Positions 35,093-43,977 of a stretch of DNA of 64,000 nucleotides are shown piece by piece; position 1 is the stretch's first letter, and every line of letters starts with the position of its first letter. The position numbers and the translations under genes were made by a program. The notes under the pieces are model-generated. The model saw only the letters and a program-made list of their open reading frames with translations, ran no database searches and was not told where the DNA came from. Origin of the DNA: CAYFWF01 sp964346815 (GTDB taxonomy: Bacteria; Acidobacteriota; Aminicenantia; Aminicenantales; Aminicenantaceae); contig CAYFWF010000023.1 of assembly GCA_964346815.1 (NCBI GenBank), positions 186,001-250,000 on the forward strand, read 5' to 3'.

Positions 35093-36001
35093 TTATTTGC
35101 CTATAGTATCGAAAAAATAGGAAAGCGAAAACAACAGGATGAGAAAAATCGTATAGACAGCGAATTTGGGATGGACAAGTAATCGCTCCGGTTCCTCCAT
35201 CGCTTCCTTTTCTCTAAGCGTTTTCCATAAAAACAGGAAGAGATAGAAGAAAACGAAAGGAGAGAAGTAGAGAAAAGATTGGAGTTTATGGGATAAAGCA
35301 AAAACGAAGTAGCCGGCGAAAAAAAGAGCTCCGCTCAGCATGATGCCGAAGAGCAGCGATGGGATGGAATACTTGCTGAGAGAAGACCTGTAGCTTTCTG
35401 CCTTGTCTTTCAGGAGGCGGTATTCCGAAAGTCTCTTGGATATCATCAAGAAATTTCCGAAAAACCACCAGGACAGCAAAAGGGACAAAGGAGGGAAGAC
35501 ATGGGCGGGGGAGAAAGCGAACCATCCGATGAGGAAGCGAATCGGGTTGTTTGCGGATTCAGATATGGAATCCAGGAAAGGTATGTCTTTGGTTCGGATG
35601 GGTTTGATGTTATACATGAAACCAGCGATCAAGAGAGCCAGAAGCGAAAAGAAGAAGGGAGAAGAGAAAAAAAGGTATGCTGATGAGAGACACAAAAGAC
35701 CCACCAATATTCCCCAGAGAAGGAAAGGCCTTTTTTTTATCTCGCCCCTGGCTAGAGGCCGATTTCTTTTGGTGGGGTGGTGGATGTCATAAGGTGCATC
35801 TACAATTTCGTTGATGATGTAGTTGACTGTCGAAATGCCCCAGGTGAGGAGGAAGGCGAATGCGGATTGACCGACAGCCCAGAGAATGGGAAGTGCTGCC
35901 ACAGAATCGCGGTGCAAGAAAAAGTAAGCAGCCACTCCGAAAAAAATGGCCAGGCTTCGCGGCCATCTGCCCAACCGCATGGCTTCGAAGTAGGGATGCA
36001 C
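35093..36001 (-). CDS. UbiA-family prenyltransferase
   Basis: 302-residue polytopic membrane enzyme with the Mg2+/pyrophosphate motif N-x3-D-x3-D in NYIINEIVDAPYDIHHPTKRNRPL and a second Asp-rich motif around DIPFLDSISESANNPIRF. It resembles the decaprenyl-phosphate phosphoribosyltransferase branch and other lipid-carrier transferases more than quinone enzymes, but this is not certain. It begins 1 base after the methyltransferase ends, so the two probably act in one pathway. Confidence 0.78.
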   Translation of the reverse strand: MHPYFEAMRLGRWPRSLAIFFGVAAYFFLHRDSVAALPILWAVGQSAFAFLLTWGISTVNYIINEIVDAPYDIHHPTKRNRPLARGEIKKRPFLLWGILVGLLCLSSAYLFFSSPFFFSLLALLIAGFMYNIKPIRTKDIPFLDSISESANNPIRFLIGWFAFSPAHVFPPLSLLLSWWFFGNFLMISKRLSEYRLLKDKAESYRSSLSKYSIPSLLFGIMLSGALFFAGYFVFALSHKLQSFLYFSPFVFFYLFLFLWKTLREKEAMEEPERLLVHPKFAVYTIFLILLFSLSYFFDTIGK

Positions 36002-36002
36002 T

Positions 36003-36872
36003 CTATGTTTCCTTTTTTGCGTATATTTCGAACGAATCTTGGAGAGCTAATTTTACTGGAATTTTTTTCCAGAAAGAAGTCATGGGAAGACATTTGAGGA
36101 GATATTTCAATCCAGGTCTTCGGGACAGAAGATAATACGCGCTGAAAGTCCAGGAATATTTCCTTCTCTTGACGATACGTAAACCATTGCGGTGGAGGAG
36201 ACAGTCAAGACTTCTCCTGGTAAAAAAACCGAGATGGCCGGGACGAAAATGCCACCACTTTCTTCCCATGATTTTAGCAGCCAGGCTGTTGATGTTCGGA
36301 GTGACCAGACAGAGAGTTCCTCCCCGCGTGAGGATTTTGTGGCTTTTTGAAATGCTCTGATTCGGATGGGAGACGTGTTCGATAAAATCCACCATAGTGA
36401 CAGCGGTGTATTGGTTCTCTGTCAAAGGAGCATTCTCGAAAATTCCCTTCTGGAGCTCGAGCCCATACCTGTCTTTTGCAGCTTTGACAGCCCATGAGCT
36501 GGGTTCAATTCCTTCGGTTTCCCACCCTCGTTTTCGTGCGATATCCAGAAGAATCCCTGTCGCCGCTCCCACATCGAACAGTCTTCCTCTTTCAGGATGA
36601 ATTTTTTCCAGAACTGAAAGTATCCGCATAAAGTTTTTTGAGCGTCCTTTTGCTTCCTCTTGATAGACAGGATCTTCGATTTCACCATAAAGAGATTGGA
36701 TGAAGCCTTCAGAGGGACAAGGATTAGCGAAAACATGGGTGCAGCAGTCGCACCTGCTGAGGTCCCAGACTTTGCCGTAACTGGTATCTGTGATTTTGAA
36801 CGCGTCTTTGCTCAGCAGGAAGGGATCGAAAGTCCTCTTCCTGTAGAGGGAGAAAGATGTGCTGGAGCACAC
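36003..36872 (-). CDS. Class I SAM-dependent methyltransferase with N-terminal Cys-rich motif
   Basis: 289 residues from a GTG at 36872. The methyltransferase core has LFDVGAATGILLDIARKRGWETEGIEPS (motif I), TAVTMVDFIEHVSHP and GGTLCLVTPNINS, resembling methyltransferases in polysaccharide and lipid-carrier clusters. RCDCCTHVFANP is half of a zinc site. The frame is open 16 codons further upstream and encodes TCPVC there, the expected other half, so the true start is probably upstream; the best-placed codon is a CTG at 36905 (9 bases after GGAGG). The GTG is kept as a conservative start. Confidence 0.75.
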   Translation of the reverse strand: MCSSTSFSLYRKRTFDPFLLSKDAFKITDTSYGKVWDLSRCDCCTHVFANPCPSEGFIQSLYGEIEDPVYQEEAKGRSKNFMRILSVLEKIHPERGRLFDVGAATGILLDIARKRGWETEGIEPSSWAVKAAKDRYGLELQKGIFENAPLTENQYTAVTMVDFIEHVSHPNQSISKSHKILTRGGTLCLVTPNINSLAAKIMGRKWWHFRPGHLGFFTRRSLDCLLHRNGLRIVKRRKYSWTFSAYYLLSRRPGLKYLLKCLPMTSFWKKIPVKLALQDSFEIYAKKET

Positions 36873-37034
36873 CGGGCAGGTCTTGACCTGTTCAAACTTG
36901 TCCAGCCTTACTCTCCTCCATCATTTCAGGAGATTCATCAATTGGTTTATACGAGTTTTTATCACTCCATATCGCGAATGTCAAATTGTCTTTGAATCGA
37001 CTGAAAATTTCTGCCATGGGAAAGAAAACGGAGC

Positions 37035-39911
37035 TTATTTGTAATCCTTGATAAAATCATAGAAATCGACTTCGCCAGCATCCAAACCATATGTGTAAAC
37101 GTAGTGACTGGCTAATTTGGAAGCAAAAATGGCCTTGAGGTAGGAGTCCGGTATCCTTTTCATGACATTTTCGAATCCGATTTCTTCAATCAGGACACGT
37201 GGGCAGCAGCACTCAATGACCTTTTGGAACAGGGATTTGTCGGAGCAGAGTTCTGATGAGTAAATCGAGTCTGTCATCTGATTGATCTTTTCGCTGATCA
37301 GATCCGATAGGATGGATCGGGGGATCTTTTTTGTTTCATTCTCTCTCCAGATAACTTCGAATTCAAGAGTTGCATTTTCTTTGATCATAAGGATTATTTC
37401 CTCGATGAAACGTTTTCTGAAAGAACTTGTCTTCCCTCCCTTGACACACATCAGCGTTTGAAACTGTTCATCGGATAGAGCCAAACTGGCATACACTTCC
37501 ATGGAAGAGGAGGTCACGCCTCCCTTGTTAGCTGAGGCATCCTTGTAGATGACTACGCCTTTTTCTTCGAGGCGAAGGCGGGCTTCCTGTGTGAAAAACA
37601 GATTGGCCCCCTCCACAATGAATTTAAATTTGGGTTTTCCCTTTTTATCGAGCAGTTCTGTCCAGTTATTGATGTTTACTGCCGCGGGCCTTCCGCCACA
37701 GGGTACGAACAAATCAGCAGCGAACTTATTGTGGAGGTGAAAAGTGTTTCGAAATTCCAGCCCGTTCGAAACCTTCTCTCCGTCAGGAAGGAGAACATTC
37801 CGGTCCTTTATGGTCACCAGAAATCCCTTGGATGAAAGGTGTTTTCTCGAGAAATTTTTGACCGGTTTTCTTTTCTTGGCCAGATTTTCTAGCTCTGTGC
37901 GATCTATCCCCTCGGGATCGTACAGCACTCCCGAACTGTCGATAAGGGCGAGTATTTTATCCTTGGATATCAGTATTTCGTTGCTGCCCAGGTCTCCATC
38001 AGGTCCGCCTGTCATGACTTTTTTGATCCGGTGTTCTTTCAAGCCCTTCTTTTCGAGTATATTGAGAACATACTGGTGGACAGAGTTGGTGGTCATCCCG
38101 TAAATGTCATGGGGAATCCCTCCCATTTCTACAGGCTTTCCGGTGGAAAAAGCCTTCCAGTGGGGATAACCCTCAGTTTTAGCCCTCTGTGCTGCCCATT
38201 CCATAAGGTCTGCCGTCCCCTCGTCCGGGCCTAAGAAGAGGATAACATCCTCTCCGTATTGATCGACAATGCTTTCATCAAGGAGAAGAAGATCCAGGAG
38301 TCCGTTGATGTATTTCTTGAATGCGGTCTCCCCTTTATCCTGAAAATCCCAGGCCAGAAGAATGGTGCCCTTTGATCCCCCCTCTGGAATATCTTTATTC
38401 TTTTTCTGCTGGGTCAAAGCCAGGCTATAATTTTCGTCGAAAATGAAGTCAGAGTTGTTGAGATAGTTCTGGAAGCTGTTGGATTTGACTATGCGGATTC
38501 CACCCCTGGAGATGTCCCGAAACCTTATATGGAAACCTCTAAATTCCATGGCGATGATCTGGAAGATTCCGAATGGAGTTTCTGGGTACTCCACCTTGTT
38601 GAGGTATTCGGGAGCGTACATGAAAGAGAGTGAAGTTTTTTCTTGTTTGTAAAAATTCGTGCGCAGGATGCTGTCGATAAACAGCAACACGGCCAGAAAG
38701 ATTTGCTGGTCGATGTCCACTGCAATTTTCTCCAGAATTTCGTTTTCCAGCTTCTGCCTTGTTCGGTTGAAATCAGAGGTTTTTAGTGTCGGATTGAATT
38801 TTTTTTCGAAGAGAATGAAAGCTTTTTTTATATAAATGTGATGATCGACGAGCGAATCCCATATTCTTGCCTCGTCGTAGGCGTCCTTGGCCAGCCTGGT
38901 TTTCATGTTTCGTAAGATGCCTATCAGTTCAGGCGAGCTCCTCAGAGCCTCCAAAAGCTTTAGATATTCCTCGTTGTATTCCGTTAAAAACTGGTGGGCA
39001 AAACTCCACGCAGAGACTCCGAATACCGTTTCCTGAGCCGTAAGCCTCCCTTCCCGGAACAGTGAGGAAAGAGGGCTTTCCGGAATGACATAGACTAAGC
39101 TGATATCCCCGGTAAGTTTTTTTACGGCTCTTTCATCCTGGATCGAGTCAATATAAATAGAGTAGATCGTTTTTCCGTTAGCGAACTGTTCGATGTATTT
39201 TCGATGGGATACCAGACCGTGAGAATTGATCACGTCGGAAATGTTGGAAAAAAAGCGAACGCTTGACTCTCTATCCACCACGATCATAATCCGGAGTTCT
39301 TGTTTGTTTCTGGTGAAAGAGGTCTCGATTATAGGGGTTTCACAACCTTTGGATCGCAGCAGAATATCCTGGTAACGCTTCCGCGTTTCTGGAGCGGCTG
39401 AGTCTAAAAAAGACTTACACGCGATTTTTTTCAGGTCTGTTTCTTCTCGATTTTTTTTCTTCAGTTTGAATTTGGGTTTGTAGACGAAGTACATCCGGAG
39501 GTGCTCGATACCCATAGCTTTCCCCAGAGTTCGGTAGGAATGAACCCTGTGATGAGGATATTTCTTCTCGATCCGGCTTTCCACTTCACGAGCATGGAAA
39601 TGATAATCATCGACCAGATAGATTGCCTCGTTCTTTCTCTCTGTACTTAAATCTATTTCTAGGACCCTCTCCTGTTGAACGGATGACATGATTTCTGCGG
39701 CTTTAAGGGCTTCGATATGATTGGCGATCGTCTCAGTCGGGGTGGTGTGAAAATAATACTCGTCCATGCCCAATCCCGAACAGAACCAGTCGATCTCCTC
39801 TCTGATCGCACGTTTGGTGTAAACACCTTTTTGCAAAATGATATCCTCGATCTTTCGGAGCCTTTCTTCCTCCAATACTGAGTTTTTGGCGATCTGTTTG
39901 AGAGTTCTCAT
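37035..39911 (-). CDS. Large NAD-dependent glutamate dehydrogenase family protein
   Basis: 958-residue member of the large NAD-GDH family that oxidatively deaminates glutamate to 2-oxoglutarate. An N-terminal regulatory region (about 1-430, including ACT-like stretches) precedes the catalytic part: GFHIRFRDISRGGIRIVKS, EGGSKGTILLAWD with the catalytic-type Lys, FLGPDEGTADLMEWAAQRA, YGMTTNSVHQYV and TGGPDGDLGSNEI for NAD binding. It matches the about 110-kDa class rather than the 180-kDa class. It lies 42 bases downstream of hypA and may be transcribed with the maturation genes, linking amino-acid fermentation (NADH formation) to hydrogen metabolism. Confidence 0.85.
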   Translation of the reverse strand: MRTLKQIAKNSVLEEERLRKIEDIILQKGVYTKRAIREEIDWFCSGLGMDEYYFHTTPTETIANHIEALKAAEIMSSVQQERVLEIDLSTERKNEAIYLVDDYHFHAREVESRIEKKYPHHRVHSYRTLGKAMGIEHLRMYFVYKPKFKLKKKNREETDLKKIACKSFLDSAAPETRKRYQDILLRSKGCETPIIETSFTRNKQELRIMIVVDRESSVRFFSNISDVINSHGLVSHRKYIEQFANGKTIYSIYIDSIQDERAVKKLTGDISLVYVIPESPLSSLFREGRLTAQETVFGVSAWSFAHQFLTEYNEEYLKLLEALRSSPELIGILRNMKTRLAKDAYDEARIWDSLVDHHIYIKKAFILFEKKFNPTLKTSDFNRTRQKLENEILEKIAVDIDQQIFLAVLLFIDSILRTNFYKQEKTSLSFMYAPEYLNKVEYPETPFGIFQIIAMEFRGFHIRFRDISRGGIRIVKSNSFQNYLNNSDFIFDENYSLALTQQKKNKDIPEGGSKGTILLAWDFQDKGETAFKKYINGLLDLLLLDESIVDQYGEDVILFLGPDEGTADLMEWAAQRAKTEGYPHWKAFSTGKPVEMGGIPHDIYGMTTNSVHQYVLNILEKKGLKEHRIKKVMTGGPDGDLGSNEILISKDKILALIDSSGVLYDPEGIDRTELENLAKKRKPVKNFSRKHLSSKGFLVTIKDRNVLLPDGEKVSNGLEFRNTFHLHNKFAADLFVPCGGRPAAVNINNWTELLDKKGKPKFKFIVEGANLFFTQEARLRLEEKGVVIYKDASANKGGVTSSSMEVYASLALSDEQFQTLMCVKGGKTSSFRKRFIEEIILMIKENATLEFEVIWRENETKKIPRSILSDLISEKINQMTDSIYSSELCSDKSLFQKVIECCCPRVLIEEIGFENVMKRIPDSYLKAIFASKLASHYVYTYGLDAGEVDFYDFIKDYK

Positions 39912-39953
39912 ATTAAACTCCTTAAAATCCGTTATCGAGGGAGGTCCTCTTTT

Positions 39954-40298
39954 TTAGACTTCAAGTTCCATCTTTTCAAGGATGAGCTCAGTGCCGGAGA
40001 GGGTTTTCAGCTCTTTCGACCCGCAATGAGTGCAAATGAAGACAAAGTCATCTTTGACCGTTTGTTTCCCGCATGTCTTGCATTCGATTTTCAGAGGGAC
40101 CTCTTCAATTTCCAATTCTGATCCATTTGCGATGGTGTCCTTTTTATACATGTCAAAGGCGGTATGTAAGAATTCAGGGACTACACCGGAAAGCTTTCCG
40201 ACCTTGAGTTTCACGAAGACGATTTTTTTAGCCCTCTTTTCTTCAGCTTTTTTTCCCATAATTTCGAAGAGGCTGGCAATGATAGAAAGTTCATGCAT
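39954..40298 (-). CDS. hypA: Hydrogenase nickel-incorporation protein HypA
   Basis: 114-residue Ni/Zn protein. The Ni site is at the mature N-terminus (MHELSI, with His2), and the zinc ribbon is CKTCGKQ ... CTHCGSK. The frame runs to 40331, but the conserved MHEL fixes the start at 40298, overlapping hypB by 8 bases. It delivers nickel to the [NiFe] hydrogenase large subunit encoded upstream. Only hypA and hypB are present; hypC, D, E and F must lie elsewhere. Confidence 0.94.
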   Translation of the reverse strand: MHELSIIASLFEIMGKKAEEKRAKKIVFVKLKVGKLSGVVPEFLHTAFDMYKKDTIANGSELEIEEVPLKIECKTCGKQTVKDDFVFICTHCGSKELKTLSGTELILEKMELEV

Positions 40299-40962
40299 TC
40301 TTGTAGAAAAGGCTTTGGCGGGTGAGGACAAAGAAATCCACCAGCTCCTTGACTCCTGTATCCTTCAGGGCAGAAGTCGCAAAGATTTTGATTTTAGGAT
40401 TGATCTCCAATGCCTCCCTTTTGGCTCTTTTGCTGTCGAAGGGCATGTGAGGAAGGAGGTCTGTTTTGGTCAGTATCAAACAGTCAGAAGTCGCGAAGGC
40501 TTTGGGGTATTTTTTCGGCTTATCGTCACCTTCAGGGACAGAAAGAAGGACACATCTGAGATTTTCACCAAGATCGTATCCGGCTGGGCAGACGAGATTT
40601 CCCACATTTTCGATAAACAAGAAATCCAGATCGGGTGGAATCTCTGGGAAGAGTTTTCCCACCATCTTGGCCTCCAGATGACACGCTCCGCCTGTGATGA
40701 TTTGCCAGGCAGGAATGCCTTTTGCTCTTATTCTTTCTGCATCTCTTTCTGTTTCGATGTCTCCTTCGATCACGGCAATTTTGGTGTCCGGCCTCATGTG
40801 TTCTGCAATACGCTCGAGGAGTGTGGTTTTCCCTGATCCGGGTGAACTCATCAGATTGATAGTAAAGATGTCCTTTTGTGTGAGCTTGGTTCTGATGTCG
40901 GAGGCGATTTTCTTGTTGGAGCCTAAAAGGTCCTCCAGAACGAGAATTTCCTTTTTTCTCAT
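40291..40962 (-). CDS. hypB: Hydrogenase nickel-incorporation GTPase HypB
   Basis: 223-residue SIMIBI GTPase. P-loop SSPGSGKTTLLERI, switch region EGDIETERDAERI, the Ni/Zn-binding GGACHLEAKMV and LTKTDLLPH are visible. It lacks a His-rich nickel-storage N-terminus. It acts with HypA in GTP-driven nickel insertion. It overlaps the protease gene by 4 bases and hypA by 8 bases. Confidence 0.95.
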   Translation of the reverse strand: MRKKEILVLEDLLGSNKKIASDIRTKLTQKDIFTINLMSSPGSGKTTLLERIAEHMRPDTKIAVIEGDIETERDAERIRAKGIPAWQIITGGACHLEAKMVGKLFPEIPPDLDFLFIENVGNLVCPAGYDLGENLRCVLLSVPEGDDKPKKYPKAFATSDCLILTKTDLLPHMPFDSKRAKREALEINPKIKIFATSALKDTGVKELVDFFVLTRQSLFYKNA

Positions 40963-41447
40963 GTTTCTTCGAGCTTCTCGAGAAGAGTTTGCACCTCTTG
41001 GACGATTCGGGGGATGGCGTTTTTCATATCCTGGGTGAGCCCTTCTCCGAGATTATACATCCTTTTCGCTTCGACAGCTATAACCTTGATTCGAGAGGGG
41101 ACCTTAAGCCCGAGTTCTCTTCCGATTTCGATGGTTTGAGGGACAGAAACGTAGTGGGGTGAAGGACCGGGAATATGCCTGAGCTGGTTCTCATCTAATA
41201 AACGAATTTTCCCCGGCTTAGGATTGGTGCTTTTTATGGTGTCGATGATAATGAGAGAGTCGTAACCCACAATCACATCTATCAGGGCAATCCCTGAAAG
41301 GGAACATTCTTGGCAGTCGATTTGGCTCGTAACCTTGGAGGATGCACTGTTTGCCTCGATTTTTTGTTTTATCTGGCGCACGACATGGATCCCGACGCCA
41401 TCATCGCCGTAGAGCTCGTTACCTAGACCCAATATGAGAGTCTTCAT
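40959..41447 (-). CDS. [NiFe] hydrogenase maturation protease
   Basis: 162-residue HybD/HyaD-type endopeptidase that trims the large-subunit C-terminus after nickel insertion. It has the GLGNELYGDDGVGIHVV motif with the Glu and Asp that sense nickel, and DYDSLIIID-like VGYDSLIIIDTI. The target is available: the large subunit upstream has a 26-residue tail after its second CxxC motif. It starts 33 bases after the hydrogenase-operon terminator and is coupled to hypB. Confidence 0.9.
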   Translation of the reverse strand: MKTLILGLGNELYGDDGVGIHVVRQIKQKIEANSASSKVTSQIDCQECSLSGIALIDVIVGYDSLIIIDTIKSTNPKPGKIRLLDENQLRHIPGPSPHYVSVPQTIEIGRELGLKVPSRIKVIAVEAKRMYNLGEGLTQDMKNAIPRIVQEVQTLLEKLEET

Positions 41448-41480
41448 TTTTTTCCCTGTTCATTCGAGCGCCATGAAAAA

Positions 41481-41511
41481 AGGGCCCGCTCGTGAAGCGG
41501 GCCCTCTCTGT
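41481..41511. terminator. Strong Rho-independent terminator after the hydrogenase large-subunit gene
   Basis: A 10-bp GC-rich stem AGGGCCCGCT/AGCGGGCCCT (41481-41490 and 41496-41505) with a 5-base loop. On the minus strand it is followed directly by TTTTTT, ending the long Hdr-Mvh operon 35 bases after the large-subunit stop. On the plus strand a T run also follows at 41511, so it may work both ways. Read-through would supply the maturation genes at a lower level. Confidence 0.88.
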
Positions 41512-41539
41512 TTTTTGTCCTAATGTTTTCTTGTCTAAT

Positions 41540-43003
41540 TCACTCTCTCTTCAACTGCTGGAGCAGCTCTCCGTTTTTATCGTATATATTTACGACCAGA
41601 GGCATATCTCCTGGAAGGGCGTGGGTTCCACAGGCATGGCAGGGATCATAGGGTCGGAAGGCCATCTCGGCCATATTCAGCAGTCCTTCTTCGACCTTAC
41701 CGCCTTTGATAAATGTTTTGGCGGCTTTCTCGATGGACATGTTGATGGCTGCGGCGTTGTTAACGGTCGCCACAATCAGATTGGCTTCTGTGATTATGCC
41801 TCTCTCATCTGTTTTGTAGTGATGGTACAGAGTGCCTCTGGGTGCTTCGACGACACCCACTCCTTCATCAGGTGTTTGGGTGGGGATGTTTCGGATGTTG
41901 GGATCTGTTATGTCTTTGTTTTCCAACAGCTTGACCATCATTTCGGCACCTTGAAGTGCTTCGATGAGGCGGGCCCAGTGAAAGGCCAAGGTGTTGTGAA
42001 CTGGCTTCCCTCCCAGAGTCTCAAACATCTTTTCGTAGTGCTCTTGGGCCAGTGGGGTCTTCATTCCGTCTGAGGCATTCAGCCGGGCCAAGGGAGCCAC
42101 ACGATAAACTCCGCTCTCCTTGCCTTCGGTAAAGCCCTTCCACCCGACATTTTTCAGGAACGGGAATTTGATATAACTCCAGGGTTCCACATGCTCGGAA
42201 ATATGATTCAAATATTCCCGTGGTTTGAATTTGGCGAACTCTTTTCCTTCAGGATCCACCACGCGAATGTCACCGTCGTAGAAATCGACCTTGTTGTTTT
42301 CGTCGACAAGACCCTTGTAGTAAGTGATGATTTTGTAGGCATCTCCGACAACGACATCGACATATTCTTTGTTCTTAAGGACGACATCGTCAAAAATCTG
42401 AAGCGCAAACTGGGCAAATTCCAGACAAAATTTGGCTGATTCCAGGAACTCGACTCTGTGCTCTTCATCCAATCCCTTGGAGACTCCCCCAGGAAGTCCG
42501 CAGACAGGATGGATAACCTTTCCTCCCAGATAATTGATGATATCCCGCGCTTCTCTTCTCGCTCGGATAACCTTTCCCCCGATTTCCAGCCCAACCTTTC
42601 CGATAACACCAAGAATGTTTCGTTCTCCTGCAGGAGCTTGAGGGCCGACCACAAAATCCGGCCCACCCAGGAAGAAAAAGTGCAGGGTATGATCCTCGAA
42701 CTGGAATGTGTTGTAGATGAGCCTCCGGATCATCTCTGCCGTGGGAGTGGGCTTAACATGGAAGAGGTCATCCAATGTTTTTGTGGATGCCATGTGGTGA
42801 GCCGTGGGACACACACCGCAGATGCGAGGCGTGATTCGGGGCATTTCCTCTGCCGGGCGTCCGACCGCAAACTGTTCGAATCCCCGCAGTTCGGGAATTT
42901 GAAGAATAGCTCTGTCGACGTCTCCCTGATCGTCCAGGAATATCTCTATCTTGCCGTGTCCTTCTAGGCGGGTAATGGGATCGATGGTTATTCTATCAGT
43001 CAT
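41540..43003 (-). CDS. mvhA: [NiFe] hydrogenase large subunit (MvhA-like, group 3)
   Basis: 487-residue catalytic subunit. The NiFe ligands are in L1 RICGVCPTAHH (Cys62, Cys65) and L2 DPCHACGTH (Cys455, Cys458). After His461 there is a 26-residue tail (ALPGDMPL...) for proteolytic maturation. It has the cytoplasmic group 3 look (no Tat system partner, shares operon with MvhD and Hdr genes), pointing to the F420-nonreducing/Mvh type that feeds HdrA. It overlaps the small-subunit gene by 4 bases and is the last gene before the terminator. Confidence 0.93.
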   Translation of the reverse strand: MTDRITIDPITRLEGHGKIEIFLDDQGDVDRAILQIPELRGFEQFAVGRPAEEMPRITPRICGVCPTAHHMASTKTLDDLFHVKPTPTAEMIRRLIYNTFQFEDHTLHFFFLGGPDFVVGPQAPAGERNILGVIGKVGLEIGGKVIRARREARDIINYLGGKVIHPVCGLPGGVSKGLDEEHRVEFLESAKFCLEFAQFALQIFDDVVLKNKEYVDVVVGDAYKIITYYKGLVDENNKVDFYDGDIRVVDPEGKEFAKFKPREYLNHISEHVEPWSYIKFPFLKNVGWKGFTEGKESGVYRVAPLARLNASDGMKTPLAQEHYEKMFETLGGKPVHNTLAFHWARLIEALQGAEMMVKLLENKDITDPNIRNIPTQTPDEGVGVVEAPRGTLYHHYKTDERGIITEANLIVATVNNAAAINMSIEKAAKTFIKGGKVEEGLLNMAEMAFRPYDPCHACGTHALPGDMPLVVNIYDKNGELLQQLKRE

Positions 43004-43977
43004 TTTATATCCTCCATTCGTCTTCGTCTTAAGATGGAATGAGGCAAGCTGAAGCGATAGAATGATCCGGCTGGATCGACGATGGTGTCCACAATCTTTT
43101 CGATTTCCTTTTCATCGTCGGTGTCTAATATGGATGCGAGAGCCGAAAGAAACTTCGCTCCCTGGTCGAATACCTGGTCGGTAGGACCGAAGCATCCGCG
43201 GCAGGGCATGTTGGCTTCAATACATCTCTCTCCACATCCTGTCCGTGTTGCTGGACCCATACAGATGACACCTTGAGCCAAGAAACAGGTCTCGGGATCG
43301 AGCATCACTTCCCATGGCCTCTTGATTTCTTTGATGGTCAATTTGTCTGGCTTTGAATCGTTCCTCTCGCAGTCTTCACACAGGGATTTGTTCGGTGAAA
43401 GAACCGCTCCTTTAGGAGGAAGCTTGCCCTCCAGAATAGCCTGAACAGCGTTCAGAATTAAATCTTTAGGGGGTGCACAGCCAGGCAGATAGTAGTCTAC
43501 GTCGATGACCTGATCCAGGGCATAGACCGTGTCATAGAAACTCGGAAGAAAGAGTTCTTTTCCATCGACTTCCACTTTTTCTTGAGGGACGGTTCCGTCG
43601 GGATTGTCTGTGGATGGAGTTGTGTGATAAGCTCTGTTGAAGATCGTTTCCTTGTTCCAGAAGTTCCCCAAACCAGGGATGCCTCCAAGGTGAGAACAGC
43701 TTCCATGAGCTACAATGAGCCCAGATTTTTTCCGTAAAAGCTTTACCATCTCCTCTTGTTCAGATAGCCGAACAGCGCCGTTGATGAACGTAACAGCAAT
43801 GGAACCATCTTCCATAGCTTCGACATCTTTCTTCTTGAAATCCAGGGCGACAGGCCAGAAAACGATATCGACGGCTTCGACAACCTTAAGGATATCCTCG
43901 GCCAGATCTACGATGGATTCTTCGCAGCCTCCACAAGAAGAACACCAGTAAAACGCGACCTTAGGCTTCTCGCTCAT
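43000..43977 (-). CDS. mvhG: [NiFe] hydrogenase small subunit (MvhG-like)
   Basis: 325-residue electron-transfer subunit without Tat signal. The proximal cluster ligands are in WCSSCGGCEES, GSCSHLGGIPG and LPGCAPP. C-terminal cysteines (CEDCERND; TCFLAQGVICMGPATRTGCGERC; MPCRGCFGP) bind two further Fe-S clusters, matching MvhG. It passes electrons between the NiFe site and MvhD. It overlaps mvhD by 17 bases and mvhA by 4 bases. Confidence 0.92.
   Translation of the reverse strand: MSEKPKVAFYWCSSCGGCEESIVDLAEDILKVVEAVDIVFWPVALDFKKKDVEAMEDGSIAVTFINGAVRLSEQEEMVKLLRKKSGLIVAHGSCSHLGGIPGLGNFWNKETIFNRAYHTTPSTDNPDGTVPQEKVEVDGKELFLPSFYDTVYALDQVIDVDYYLPGCAPPKDLILNAVQAILEGKLPPKGAVLSPNKSLCEDCERNDSKPDKLTIKEIKRPWEVMLDPETCFLAQGVICMGPATRTGCGERCIEANMPCRGCFGPTDQVFDQGAKFLSALASILDTDDEKEIEKIVDTIVDPAGSFYRFSLPHSILRRRRMEDIK

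Noticed and set aside
36892..36924. Ten-codon leader peptide MMEESKAGQV before the methyltransferase
   Set aside because: No ribosome binding site precedes its ATG, and GGAGG lies inside it; more easily explained as sequence upstream of a non-ATG start or as an indel.
40030..40836. 268-codon plus-strand frame across hypA/hypB
   Set aside because: Antisense shadow of two clear genes; no family motifs.
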